DNA of 64,000 nucleotides. Origin: Polytrichum commune. Its lineage: Eukaryota > Streptophyta > Polytrichopsida > Polytrichales > Polytrichaceae. The notes beneath the pieces are model-generated. The model did no database searches. It saw nothing but the letters and a program-made list of their open reading frames with translations, and was not told the DNA's origin. The translations under genes were made by a program, and so were the position numbers. Each line of letters starts with the position of its first letter. Position 1 is the stretch's first letter. Where the stretch lies: positions 69,145,554 to 69,209,553 of the forward strand of contig OX485803.1 in assembly GCA_950295325.1 (NCBI GenBank). Reading direction: 5' to 3'. This document shows positions 47,709-60,300 of this stretch, piece by piece.

Positions 47709-48737
47709 GGGCCACTTCACACTAGAGCTCGAGGGCCCTTGACCCCATGATATAAAAATGATGTGATTGTTTGAGAAGCCAAAGACGGTTCAAGTTTGCT
47801 TTACACTAGACCATGGGAGCATGAAGGACCAAATAAATAAGAATGGATGGAAAATCTACATGATATCCTACACGGCAACAAGTGAATAATGTTTCATCAT
47901 CTACTAGATTGCGTTAGACCTGTCAAAGAGGTGGGTTTGACTCAAACCTTGGGGCCATGACAATCAATTAAATGCCATTGGCTTCTAGAATTATAATATT
48001 ATCATGGTGGAGACCCGAACCCAATAATATGTTGCAATCCCTCAGCATGGTCCACTTTCACTTCAACCTAAGCTTGAGGGCCCTTCAAATGAAAAACTGA
48101 ATTTCTATTTCCCACAGTACGACCTTTGGATGATTTTCAAGGACCCTTAGATTTTCATGGTCATGGCTCTTGGTCCATGTGTTAAGCAACCCTAGCATTG
48201 AAAACATTGAATGTGATCAACTGGCATCAATAAAGTTTTTGTCACATTGAGCTTGAAGGTCATAGACTATGTTATTAGTATAATAGAGAATATTAAAATT
48301 TCAGGGAAAATATTAAAGTGAACTCATGATGCAAATACAAGGGAAACTTACCACTTATGTAGTACCAACCAACCCGGTTCTTGGGGATGTGGGCATCAAT
48401 GTAATAAAGGCCGCTTCACACACGAGCCAAGGGCCGTGCTCATGTAATTGTGAGGACCCTTGATTCTCATCCAAAGGTTGTATCATTGACATGGTCTGCC
48501 AAAATTTGAGTTAGGACCACCTCTTGGAGGTGGGCTTGACGCAAATTCTGGCAGACCATGAAAGAATATTTATAATATGCCGTCCATGTAGACTTTTCAT
48601 CCATGTTAATCTGTATGTAGCCTTAGGCCTTCACCTTCTAGTGTGAAGTGAACTTGGTTGGTCTTAACCTTTTCAACCAATGAGAGATCTTAGAATGCAA
48701 TGGTCATAATGTTTTAGTTTCGTATGTGAAGTGGCCC
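47709..48737. mobile_element. Tourist/PIF-like element F with TAA duplication
   Basis: TAA at 47706-47708 and 48738-48740 flanks 1029 bp with ends GGGCCACTTCACAC and, reverse-complemented, GGGCCACTTCACATACG. Similar end motifs occur again inside (aggccgcttcacacacgagc near 48410 and gtgtgaagtg near 48640), so it may be composite. Confidence 0.7.
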
Positions 48738-48740
48738 TAA

Positions 48741-49140
48741 GGGCGAGTTTCCATGTAGGCTGCACCAAATTTGTGAATAAGGACAAAACAACCCAAATAT
48801 AGGGGGAATATGTTGGTGTAGGGTTCGAATGTGCCAACTAGCTACTCCCATCTTCTCAAATCCAACCCCACCTATTAACCTCCTCCTCCCGGTTACCAAG
48901 GCCCAACAGTGATTCTCTTGAGTCTTCAATGTGTTTAATCCTTCAGTGACCAACACTTGTAGGTTAAAGTATCTTTAGTGGGTGCATGAAAGTCTAGTGG
49001 CCCATGTCCATGGCCCTCCACATTCTAGTGGACCCCCAAAATGTGATTGCATGGTGGCATGTGCTCAACTACATGCAAACACCTCCGACACACTATTATC
49101 TAGAATCTAGTAGACGAGCGGTCTACATGGAAACTTGCCA
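48741..49140. mobile_element. Tourist/PIF-like MITE G, abutting F
   Basis: 400 bp with ends GGGCGAGTTTCCATGTAGGC and, reverse-complemented, TGGCAAGTTTCCATGTAGACC. TAA lies on each side (48738-48740 and 49141-49143), the left one shared with element F. Confidence 0.7.
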
Positions 49141-49313
49141 TAAGGAGGAAAAGCATTTTTTGGGATGGGCATTGTCATGATAAGCATATAGCAAGTATAT
49201 GCGACATAATGTGAAAGAAAAGGTAGTGTGAGATTCCATGTGTGTCCTCGTTGAAAGATGGTGTTGCTATTGGATAAAAAAGGTGCATTGAATAACATAA
49301 TAGCATCAATGAA

Positions 49314-50140
49314 TGGGGAGAAATGACCGGTTGTTATACAGTAATCTCATGCTTAAGTACGCACCCGTTTAAGTATGCATCCCGGTTAAGTGCACAAATT
49401 TTTTGACAAAAATTAGGGATCATATTTTATTGTTTGAGCATGTCATGGAGAGTCAGTTGCCACAAATGCATGATTTTTTCATGCTTGACATTCAATGTCA
49501 GTTTGTTAACGTTTCATTGAAATGTCTCAAACGATCATCGCAGTTCATCATACATATGTTCAGCTTCGGTTTGAACATCGGAGTAAAGCAATTGGTCGTT
49601 GATGTCGAGGATAATGTTGTGTAGAGCTTCAAAGCCTTTGAAGTCAGTACCACTTTCATATTCAACAAATGTCTCGATGGGCTGGATTTTGTCATCGATA
49701 GGTGGTTCTTCTTTTGAGGTCGTTGAAGCTTGTCCATCAACATCAAGCCTCAATGGGAAGGGGACCGAACAAAACCAATGGGTTTGTGAGCACCCTAACA
49801 TGTATTATTCAAGGGTAAGCTAAATGGGTATTAAACGGTTACTTTTTTTCGGCTAGCCCAATATGGAACACTAGCAATATGAGTAAAGTACGCACCTACC
49901 AACTAAGTGCGCACCAACGGCCCCAATTCAAAGTGCATACTTAAACGGGAGATTACTATAAATGAACCAATACAATTAGAGGAATAACCAATTGAAGTTG
50001 AAGACTTCAGAAAAAATACTTATCAATTTAGAGGAATTTAAAGAAGATATATCAAATCAATAAAGGAAAACTGAAAGATCTCAACATCTAACCAGTTGGA
50101 CTTGGATCTTGACCTATTATGCCCAAAAAATCTCCCCAGA
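49314..50140 (+). mobile_element. MITE of family X (copy X5) split by P2
   Basis: The halves are 49314-49338 (tggggagaaatgaccggttg) and 49961-50140 (aatgaaccaatac ... ccaaaaaatctcccca). Joined across P2 they match the other X copies at gttacaaatgaacc. Base changes are many, so this is an old copy. Confidence 0.7.
49339..49958 (-). mobile_element. pogo/Tigger-like element P2 inserted in MITE X5
   Basis: The 620-bp element begins CAGTAATCTCATGCTTAAG and ends with the inverted counterpart (last base A instead of G), flanked by TA on both sides. It is 70-80% like P1 by eye. The minus-strand open stretch about 49800-49535 encodes KEEPPIDDKIQPIETFVEYE and QLLYSDVQTEAEHMYDEL, the same transposase-tail remnant as in P1. 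Confidence 0.7.
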
Positions 50141-50145
50141 CACTA

Positions 50146-51166
50146 AAAAATATCAATTAAGGATCAAATAAAACTCTTGTAACTGATAACATTCACAGTA
50201 AGGTGAGTGGGCCTCAAACAAACACATCTTGCAATAACCCACTTCTCCTAGAATATTCAACAGGTGATTATTACAAGATGAGTATCAATACTGATTCATG
50301 GCTTATTCATATTATTCATAATCCCGCTTCTTATTGTCACATCATTTATGCAATTCCAAAATTTTCAACAAGTATGAACATCAATCTTTCTCCAAAGTGA
50401 AAATTCTCGTTCTTCTTAAATGAGGATATATGTCTCTTTAATTATGAGGACGTGATGGTGGTGAATTTCTTTTCAACACATGTCTTGCAATGTCCATTCT
50501 TGAATCCATACCTAATTGTGCACAATTGAAACATAGGCTAAGTGTTCGACTACTATGAGTAATTGAACATCATGCTTACCTTATTTTGCATAACTCGGTG
50601 GAGCAAGGGAAGCCTTAGGAGGAGATCAACTTCCATTTAGGTAGATGTGTCTAAAACGAACACAACATTAATATGGAGACCTTCATTTGAGTGCTATGTG
50701 ATTAGGTCTAGATTTAAGAATTGGCACCATAAAGATATGTGTTCAGAAGAGATTAAACTACGTGTTCAACATATGTTAATCATTTTAGGCTCAACAATCA
50801 ACATGATTGGGGGAACTTACATGACCACTTAATGAGCATAAGCATCTTCACTTTGATATCAAATAAGATACTCATACGAGCTCTGAAAATTATGACTCAT
50901 CATTCGGCAAATGAGTATGAACAATATTAGATTTGCTATTCATCTTGCACTAATTGCATGTTTCATATCTTACGAGAAGTGGGTTCCAAGAGGAAAGAAA
51001 ACCATTTTTCTAAGGCATGTCTACCTTAAGGTGCTCAAACCAAGCACCTCACCAATGCCATGCAAATTCTAACAAACACAACCAATCGCATCGATTGCAA
51101 CTCACATGAGACTCACATTCATCATTAAATTTTAAGAAAAACTAGGTTTTCAGTTGCTTTCACTGA
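50146..51166. other. Gene-free stretch
   Basis: AT-rich, no supported gene or repeat. Short frames at 50203-50400 and 50647-50832 show no domain. Confidence 0.4.
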
Positions 51167-51676
51167 GGGCCGGTCTGAACCGTGGACCATGAAGGCGGAC
51201 CATGGAAGATGGCCTTTTCCATACTTTGACTTGAAGGTCCAAATGTGGACCGAGAGGAATGACCATGCACCCAAAAAAAAATGCTATTTTTTTTAATATA
51301 TGCCTAAAAAGTGCAACTCTGAAAAGAAAAAGACCAAACCAAGTTTGACCATTCTATTGTGTTCTCTTGTCTTCATCTTCTCTTCCCCATAAAAAAGTCA
51401 TTAAAATTTTCTTCGAACTCCATTTCTCTACCATGGGCCCTTGCATTTTTTTATCATAGCACTTCTTTTGCCTCTTCCATTGTAAAAACCGTTGGTTCGT
51501 GTCAGGGGATAATGTAGGCCCTAAAATATGTCTTTTGGGGACCTTGAACTCCATGGTCACTCTCACAATTTTTTTCCTTGGTGTCAACTGAAGTGGTCCC
51601 AAGACAAGTTCAACAACCAATCACAAATTTTACAGGGCCTTGAGACGACTTCACGGTCTATGGTGTAAACAACCCC
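51167..51676. mobile_element. Tourist/PIF-like element, copy C
   Basis: 510 bp with ends gggccggtctgaaccgtggacc and, reverse-complemented, ggggttgtttacaccatag. It is preceded by TGA and followed by TAA. The interior matches element B (ggaccgagaggaatgaccat, ccatgggcccttg). Confidence 0.7.
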
Positions 51677-54011
51677 TAAATAGGGTGGTTTGGAAGCTAC
51701 ACCATGTATAGCAGAAGGGGAGGCCAAACACATTAGAAAAAAAACCCGTTTCAGAAGGGAGTTTAGTAAGCCAAGGTAAAAGAATTTCAACCTTGACATG
51801 TGCCTAACCTTTTACAGTTGGTTGGTTTCAACCGTTTGCTTCCAACTCCAATAATAAATGGAGGTTTTGAGTTATCTTGGATTGGAGTTGAAAACAAAAG
51901 ATTCTACCCAATTAAAAAGGGACCAACCTTCAAACCAAGCTCCTCAAAATTAGGCACGTGTTAAGGCCGGAATTCTTTTAGCTCGGCTTACCAAACTTTC
52001 TTTCAAAACCAATATGTTGGAACATGTGTGGCCTCCACATGAATTTGTAGTGTGACGTTAAAGTGATCTGTAAATTCTCTGGATCAACTTTAGGTGCGTT
52101 GGCTACAACACGAGTTTGAGAAAATATTTTTAAAGTCACCCAAGTTACATAAAGGCTTCAATTAATATGCTAAATGAATGGTCTCATGCTATGAAAACCC
52201 AACTTTCTTACTTGTCATACTAGGACAGTATAAGGGGTGGACCCAACTAGCCTTTCATAGGTCAAATCCAAGATTTAGGGTGGCTTGTTGTTAACTCCGA
52301 AGGTAGCAATGCCTAAAAGTAACACCATGTGGCAAACTTGAAGAGAAAATTACACCTATGATGATTTGCATGCAAGGTAGTCTACCAAATAAGATTAACC
52401 TCCCTCAGACTAAGGGGTCCTATAAGGTTGATCTATCTTGATTTTCGTAGCTTATAAAATTTATCCACTACCTCGACATGATTTTATTTTTAATCACAAG
52501 TTGGTTGTTTTACTTACTACACTTTACATGATCAGTAAGAAGAGGTGCTAAAATGAGTTTGCCCCCCAATGTACAAAATATGTTCCCTTCATTTACGTTC
52601 AAACACAACCTACAAATATACATCACAAGTAGAATACGTGTTGAAATTTAATGAAATACCAATAGAAAATTATACAGGACCAACTCGTGCCAAAAATTCC
52701 GTTGAGTTATAGGATAACTCTAATATTATAGATTTCCATTATAAGTAAAAAATTAACATATCAAGGAGTATAAGAATGTTCGAAGTTGTACACTTACATT
52801 CCACGTGAATTATGTCATGCTTACTTCAACCTTGCTTACTTCAATCTTACACAGATTTCCCCAACAACTATTAAGAATAAACTTTGTTCTCTTAATTTAC
52901 ATTGAGAAGCTTGTAAGCATGAGGTGGAGCTGGTTATTTATCACCCTACCCACTTTGGCAACCTCGTGTGAGGGGGGGGGGGGGGGGGTGGTGGTAGCTA
53001 GGGTAGAGATCTAGGTCCCAACTATATATGCAACCCGGCTTGCCATGGGGTTCTAAGAAGGGTCGTAAAGGGCATTGACAAATGACATTCGAACACGTGT
53101 CAAATGGACCCTTTTTGGCTCTTTTTGTGTCAAAACAAGCATTCCAAAGGGCCATGTTTTGTACTACAGTAGTGTTTTTTCAAACACTTCACTTCGATTT
53201 AAAAAAAAAAACTTGGTCGAAATCTATGTTGTTTTGGTCCACTGTTGGAGCCATGTCGTCATTTTGGCCACTACTAATTTAGTGTTTTTAATTATCTAGA
53301 TTATAATCACATTTTTGGGTGCCATGATACTGTCTTGCTATTTTTTTGACCATGCGAATGATTCGTGAAGTTCTTGTTATATATTTGACGACTTATTATA
53401 TATAGATTCCTTTCAAGCTTACTCATAATATATATATCTAGATCCCATGTATATTATTGAATATACAATATAAAATAAATTACTATTCTTACTTTGTTTA
53501 ATTTAAAGATATTCTTACAGTGATCTAGTTCCCTTCCTTTGAATTTTTATATTTTTGGCTACTCATTCGAGGTTACACAATAGATTCCATGTTTGTTATT
53601 CTATGTCCGTGAAGGAATGTTCTATCTTTGTTTAGTTTTAAAGATCTTATAGATCTACATCTAGATCTATATGTGAGCCACCTTCCTAAGTAATTACTAA
53701 TGTGTGTGTGAGAGAGGGAAAGATTGCATACAAGTGTGACTTTCATTCATCCAACACAAAAACATTGAATTAGTAAACAATCCGTATATTATTATTTTAG
53801 TTATTTAGACATTGTGTTTAGGTTCTAGTCTAGTCCAAGTCATTTGAGATGAATCCACCAAAAATCTACAAGGGACACGTTGTTATTATGGATGGTTGAG
53901 AGGTACTTTACTTGGCACATTCTTACATTACAAGGTAAAAGCGGCCTTCACATATTGAGTGCTTTAAAGCCCTCTCTTTGCACATGTGAGGTGCAATGAG
54001 TTAGTGGCTAA
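51677..54011. other. Gene-free stretch with a poly(G) run
   Basis: No supported gene in more than 2 kb. A run of about 18 G lies at 52971-52988. AT-rich sequence follows to 53.9 kb. Confidence 0.4.
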
Positions 54012-54296
54012 CAGACAGTTCACATGGGGTCCCAAGTCCTAATATCAAGGCAAAGTCCCAACTTTTTTAGTGTTAAAAAACCATTAAAATATGGTTAATT
54101 ATCATTAAAGGTGGATCTTGATCATTTTATGCAAAAATGTTCATGGCACTTGTGTTGAGAGTTGGGTCCAGCTTTTTGCTCGACCCAACCTTCATGCTCT
54201 CAATGAGTGAGATTGCACGGATCGAGCTCAAGTGACTTGGGACTTAGGACTTGGGATTTAGGACTTGGGACTCCGTGTGAACTGGCCTTGAGATAT
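54012..54296. mobile_element. Tourist-like MITE E2
   Basis: 285 bp, end sequences gacagttcacatggggtccc and, reverse-complemented, ggccagttcacacggagtcc. The interior matches E1 (ttaatggtttttt region, gttgggtccagctttttgctc). A doubled cttgggacttaggacttggg motif lies near the right end. Flanking duplication is not clear. Confidence 0.65.
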
Positions 54297-54387
54297 CCAA
54301 GTAAGGGTTACGTGGTCCAAAATTTGAATCCATTGGCTACCACCCTTGGCTTAACCTTGCAGGTGGCTTTGAATCTTAGGCAACTTA

Positions 54388-55765
54388 GGGCCGGTTTACA
54401 CTATGGACCATGAAGTTGGACCAGGGCTTTGCAAGGCAACTAATTGGCTACTTAAGGTGTCCCGGGAAAACTTTGGTTTACACTAAGGAAAAAATGGCAG
54501 AGGGACCATGGAGGTTGAGGTCCCCAAAATACAAATTTTAAGGCCTAATAAATGCACTAACATGGTCCAACAGGTTTTGTGGTGAGAGAGGCAAGAGAGG
54601 TGGTCTGGTAGGAAGAGGCAAGGGCCGATGTCAAAGAAATGTCATTTTAGTATTTTCAATGAATCTACCCTTTATGTGCCTTAATTATATCATAGCCCAT
54701 AAGACATACCATTACCACCTTGCTCTACCCCTTCAACCAGCTCCCACATGTTTCACCAAACAACGTGGGACATCTACAACTCAAGAATTGAAGTTTTGAT
54801 TTGTTATTTTGGTCTACCAACTGCAATGTTTGGAATTTGGGGGCTTGTAATATACCGTTGGATAGGTCTTGAAAATACCTTTCCAACGGTGTATTACAAA
54901 CCCCAACAATTTGAAAAATTTACAGTTGCAAAATGAAAAAGAAAAATTTGTAGTTGTTTAATGACTATAGATCAGGGTGGTCAAAAGAACCGCAATGGGA
55001 AAATGATTGCGGTTCTTTTTTGTAGTTTTCCACCACACAAAATAGGATATTTAGTGCTTGATACACTAAATACGAATGCATATACCAAATATTAATAACC
55101 CTATGAAAGTAATAACATTAAATGTAGAATCAAACACTAAATATCAACCATGGTAATATGTGGAAGTTACATGCTTGAATCTAGTGTTAGTAAGGATATA
55201 AAAATAAATAACAATGACAAAATGAGAATTCCAACATATCTTCTAGCAAATCTTCCAACATTAATTATCAAAGAATTGAAAATTAGTGTTGAGCAAGGTA
55301 GGGTGGTAACAACATTAAATATCATCAAACACTAAATATCCTATTTAGTGTATTGACAACACAACGTACATGTCACACGTAAATTACATTGAACATGTAC
55401 AAATTAAATGGCTCATTTGTTTTTGGAAAAATTGTTGTGAGAAGATTTGCAAGCCACATCTTCAACACATTTAACAAGAAGGGAAGACAAGTGAAGCCCA
55501 AGAGAAGACAAGACAATGTTCAAACTTGACTTTTTTTCTTTTCAAAACTGCCCTTTTTGGGCATGGATCAAAAAAATCAGCACCTGCACTTTTTGGTCCA
55601 TTCTTCTTGGTCCACATTTGGTTTACACCTAGTGAGGGGCCCAAGGCTTTCAAAACTAATTTTTTAAGAAATCAGACCATGGAAGTTGGACCATGAACTC
55701 GGACCATTGACAAAGGCCATTATCTTCCATGGTCCGACTTCATGGTCCACAGTGTAAACGGGCCC
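54388..55765 (-). mobile_element. Tourist/PIF-like element, copy D, with TTA duplication
   Basis: TTA at 54385-54387 and 55766-55768 flanks 1378 bp. Ends GGGCCGGTTTACACTATGG and, reverse-complemented, GGGCCCGTTTACACTGTGG. It carries the fuller form of the nested MITE (55.03-55.36 kb, ends near tacactaaat) and the hairpin also present in copy A. Confidence 0.85.
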
Positions 55766-55876
55766 TTAGGTGTGGAGGGCCTACCAACAGGTTAGACAAG
55801 CTTTTAATATAATAAATTTGATTATTCGTGTTCCAAGAATTGTTCCTAAAATTTACTAACAGACTGCAACGCATAA

Positions 55877-56493
55877 AACTTACCATGGACCCAAAAAAAA
55901 CACCATGATAGAATGAAGAATTTGTTAATGCTTAAATAAATTTCGTTTGTCTCTAGAAAAAGGGAATGCTCTGTAGCACGTGGCTCGAATGTCGCTCTTG
56001 AGACCTCTGGAGTCGTGGACCAAAAATAGTTTACCACCAAATCTCTGGATGTCGGTAAGCAAGGATTCTGGGCAACGCATTTCATGAAAGATTGAAAATA
56101 AGTGTCTGCAATGGAATCCATGAGTAACTTATCTGCTCCTACTGCAGACTCAAATTTCAATGCACAGATGTCATAACATCGCATCAGTAATGTTGACCGG
56201 CCCTCCCCACGACATTTGTGACAGTGTGTATGTCTGGCAAATTTCATTTGATGTTCAACTTGAAATCCAAAGTTTCACGTGTCCAGGAACGTGGGCTTGA
56301 CGGCGGTCGATGTGGGTTGTAACAACCGAATGGCAGGTTTGCTACATGGGAGGATTTCAGGGGGAGGATAGTTGAGGAGAGTAGATTTGGAGAAGAAGTA
56401 GAGGAAAGCATATGAGAACCTTGAGGAATGTGAGTTAAGAAAGAAAATGGTAAGGGAGGAGACGATCAGGTTGCAAGTGGGTTGATGATGCAT
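55877..56493 (-). pseudogene. Protein-coding exon of unknown family with one in-frame stop
   Basis: On the minus strand one frame runs from about 56493 to 55877 for some 205 codons with a single TGA (56277-56275). It reads well for a real protein: FLYFFSKSTLLNYPPPEILP before the stop and KFARHTHCHKCRGEG, MRCYDICALKFESAVGADK, TYFQSFMKCVAQNPCLPTSR after it. A strong donor (CCATG|GTAAGTTTT) lies at 55876. I do not recognise the family. The stop could come from CGA by C-to-T change, making this a recent pseudogene fragment; an assembly error or splicing around the stop is also possible. Confidence 0.45.
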
Positions 56494-57097
56494 GGTTTTG
56501 CACTCACAGGTCTTCTCCCTAGAAGAGATACTCCTGTGTCACTAGAACTCCCATCTCACTGAATACTTGTAGAGTTTCATTGTGGAAGACAGTGCTTCAG
56601 ATCCCCAACGTAGAGAAGGTACGTCGTCTAGAACCCTCAATCCTGGATACCTGTCACAAGAGTGTTTGTTCTTGACCGCTTCGCCTTCTTTGCGAAATTA
56701 CCCCGCGGTGGTCCCAAAATTCCGTCTGACCCAAATCCCCTAAATGCCCTGGTGTTGCACTGAGCAGTGAGCAGGACCCTTGTGCAGTGAATTTGTAGGT
56801 TTCTCAGTGTCTAAGTCTTTCACTTGAGCGAATTAAGGAGATGTTTAGAGGGGCTCACCAAGAGCATATTTCAAGTGCCAAAGCTTGCGTTAAGCAGGAA
56901 TCAAGTGGGCAAGAATCGCCTTGTTCCTGTAGGGTGAAGAACAAATCCGGAGTTTGTGCAGGGAAGATTGGTGTAAGTTAGAGTCTAGACTGACTGTCGC
57001 ATTGTCGCCCTACCAGATCTCCTGAGTTTCTAAACTGAGAAGATTGATGAGGTAAGACCGTTCGGTGAGCAGTTTCGAATCCCCCCAAGAGCTCTTG
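56494..57097. other. Spacer before the LINE
   Basis: No gene seen. Possible upstream exon sequence of the unknown minus-strand fragment could lie here, but no frame is convincing. Confidence 0.3.
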
Positions 57098-57383
57098 AGG
57101 TCAACCAGATTTTTATTTTATTTTTTATTTTTTGAGACAGAAGGCCAACTCAGCCAACGCCAAAATGAATAAAACCAGAGAAACAAACGCACCCTCACTG
57201 AGGGGAGGCGGAACCTCTCGGGTGCGAGACACCGCCACGTAAAGAAAACCAAACGACCGACTGCCATCACGGACAACCCCCGAATCCACCAAGCCAAGGA
57301 TCCCCCCAGTCCACCGGCCAATGACAACCCCCAAAGCCCCCAAGCCCCACCACGAGGCAAGGCCAAAACCACTAAACCACCAA

Positions 57384-60300
57384 CTATCTACTTTGTCTTC
57401 TCCAATTCCACTCGATATGTAAATTGCATCTTCTACACAAAATATACCTAGCTTCCCAAGTTTTATCGAAGCCTTGAACCAGGGCCGCTGCCGAGAAGCT
57501 GTTAATCTTGATGTGCTCAAGAACCCGTTTCCACGCCGCTCTCGCGTACATGATCAACTCGTCCCAAATCTTTTGTTTGACCTTGGATTCATGCCATTGT
57601 TCATGATTGAACATTATATTGTTGCGTTCGATCCAGATGGTCCACAAAGTAATGCTCTAAGAAGATGCCACACTTTGATCATTTGGCCATATTTTGGGGG
57701 GATCCTTTCCCCGAACAAACCTTGTTTCCAATTGAAACAGTCGTAATTACATGTTCTAACCCCGCATAGTTCATGCATAATGAATGTGGCCCATCTCCAG
57801 ACCCTTCTAGCTTGGATGCAGTCCCAAAATTTATGTTTAACTGACTCGCTAGTCTTGGGGAGGCAGATTACACATTGTTTAGAAATTGATGCGGGTGCAA
57901 TGCGAGCCCTCCATTTATTAATCGCAACCGCTTTGTGCCAGATTGACCAAATGAACGCTGCTTCTTTCCCTGATCAAAGTGGGTCCCAAACTTGCGACTA
58001 GTAGAACCTATAATTGCCTGGGAGATAACCTTACCAATTTTCTACCGCACGAGTAGTACCCAGGTTCCTATTAATGATAGAATCATGGCCATCCTTGGTA
58101 GTATAGTCAAGGAAGTGTCTGCCATCAACCCATCGCCACCTGTCCGGGTCCCATCCCATGATGGCCAATTTGCCATAGAAGAAAATGATATTTTCTCTTT
58201 CTCCTTCCTTTTTGGGCCTCTATTAGTATGAATAATCTTTGCTTTATGGAAGTAACCTTCGATCTCTCCTAGAGGTCGTTCCCATACTCTAAGGCATCTA
58301 GAGTGTGTGCCAACTGTATAACATTGCACCGGAAAAGGAAGTATAGTGTTATGTCACTTTAGGCATTCCGGTGTGAAGTCCGATTCACATTGGAAGACAC
58401 ATACCGGGTCTTCTTCATTCTTCGCATAGAACCCAAGCCATTGTCCAGGATATGCAATATCTTCATCTTCCTCCAAAAGGTTGCGTCATTGTTCTCAAAT
58501 TTTCCTAGTCAACTCATCCCATTCGCCTTGATCATTGTTAGTGAGCCTAAACTTTTCTTGCGCTCTTTCCCACGTATGAAAGTTTAGTAGATTGCAATCC
58601 CAAATATCGTCCACACACCTAATCACTTTGCGGTAAAGGTGGAGGCCTTTATGATAGGTAAATCCCTTGTTGAGAAGTTCCACCCCATCCGACTACCAAA
58701 TGTTTGAGTGCAATAATTCCATCCACGTACGTGGCGGGATTTGATAGAGTTCTTTAACCATAATCTTCCATGCTTTACTAATATGCCCCCAAATTTTGGA
58801 CCCCGAGAATTCTTGATGTTTTTTGCTAGTGAACCAGTCTAGACTAACCCCCCAGCTACTTCCTCTTTGTGGTTTGAACCTTGCGAGCTTGTATCTCAAC
58901 ATAAGTTGGTAATTAGATTCACATGGTTTCATAGCCTTAACGACCCATTTGCATAAGAGGCTAGTCTTGGCCACCTCTGGATCGACCAATCCAAGGCCTC
59001 CATATTTCTGCTTCAAACAACATTCTCTCCAACTAACTCTAGTGCTTGTAAGTTGCTCTTTTCCGGACCTAAGATTGTTTCTTATTGCTCATTTGATTTT
59101 ATTTAAAATTTTGTTTAACCCTCCCCAAACCGTGATGAAGAACAATAGGGTAGAAAGTAACATTTGGTTACATATTACCGTCCGTCCGGCAAGTGAGAGT
59201 TTCATTGTATTCCAGTAATCTAGTTTTTTGGCAATTTTCCGATAAAGAAAAATATCCATGCATTGTGTGTTGAGGTTTAATCCGAATGGGGTTCCTAGCA
59301 GTTTAGACAAATCGCCCTCTTCTGTCCACTACCAGTTGTACTCATTCAACCATTCAGATTTATGTGTGTATTTGTCGAACCAATACGCACATGACTTCTC
59401 CCAATTGATTTTCATTCTAGAGGTTGCATTAAACATCTTTAGAAGGCGCACTAATTCATCTACGTATTTTTTCTACCTTCTAACCATAAAAAAAAGAATC
59501 ATCCACGTATTGAGAGATACTTTGCTGTTTTTTCCTTCCTAGCAAGGTTATTCTTTTCAATCATCCTTCATCTACCGCCCTCTTGATGGTGTGTGTAAGT
59601 GCCTCTCTTACTATGAGGAATAGGTACGGAGCAAGTGGGCACCCTTGTCTTACCTCCCTTTCTACTTTGAAATTGCGACCTGAGCCCCCATTCAAATTAA
59701 CCACGGCCGATGCATTTACAAATAGCATTCTAACCCATTCAATAAATTTACCGCTAATATTCATCTTATGCATAGTACTAAACAATAATCTCCATGGTAC
59801 CTTGTGATACGTTTTGGAGAAATCTAGCTTCAAGAAGACCGTTGGTTGTTTTGACGTCCTAGCCCAATGTAAGGTTTCATGTGTTAGGACGATGTTGTCC
59901 AAGATGAACCTCAATGGGAGGAATGTTGTTTACTCCGGGCTAATCACATTCCTCAAAATGGGTTGAAGTCTTAGTTGTAAGATTTTAGCAAAAATCTTGT
60001 AACTGGCCGTTAAAGGGTGATGGACCTCCAATAGTTAAGATCTTTAGAATCCCCTTCTTTGGGAATAAGGCTGATAAACCCTTTTGTTATCCCTTCATAC
60101 AAAGCTCCTTCTTCGATTCCTTTAAGTAACATCCAGTGAAAATCATGGCCTACTGTTGGCCACAATTTATGGAATAACTCTATGAGGGCCCTATCATGCC
60201 CCGGGGCTTTCCTTTTTGCCATGGAGAGGACAACATCTAATAGTTTCATTTTTGTAATGTCCTTTGATAGTGTTACATTCATGCCACACGTGAAAGTGGC

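Noticed and set aside
56275-56277. Selenocysteine reading of the in-frame TGA
   Set aside because: Land plants lack the selenocysteine insertion machinery; a pseudogene or error is simpler.
57060-57090. tRNA T-arm-like gtttcgaatcc
   Set aside because: No matching acceptor, D or anticodon arm upstream.
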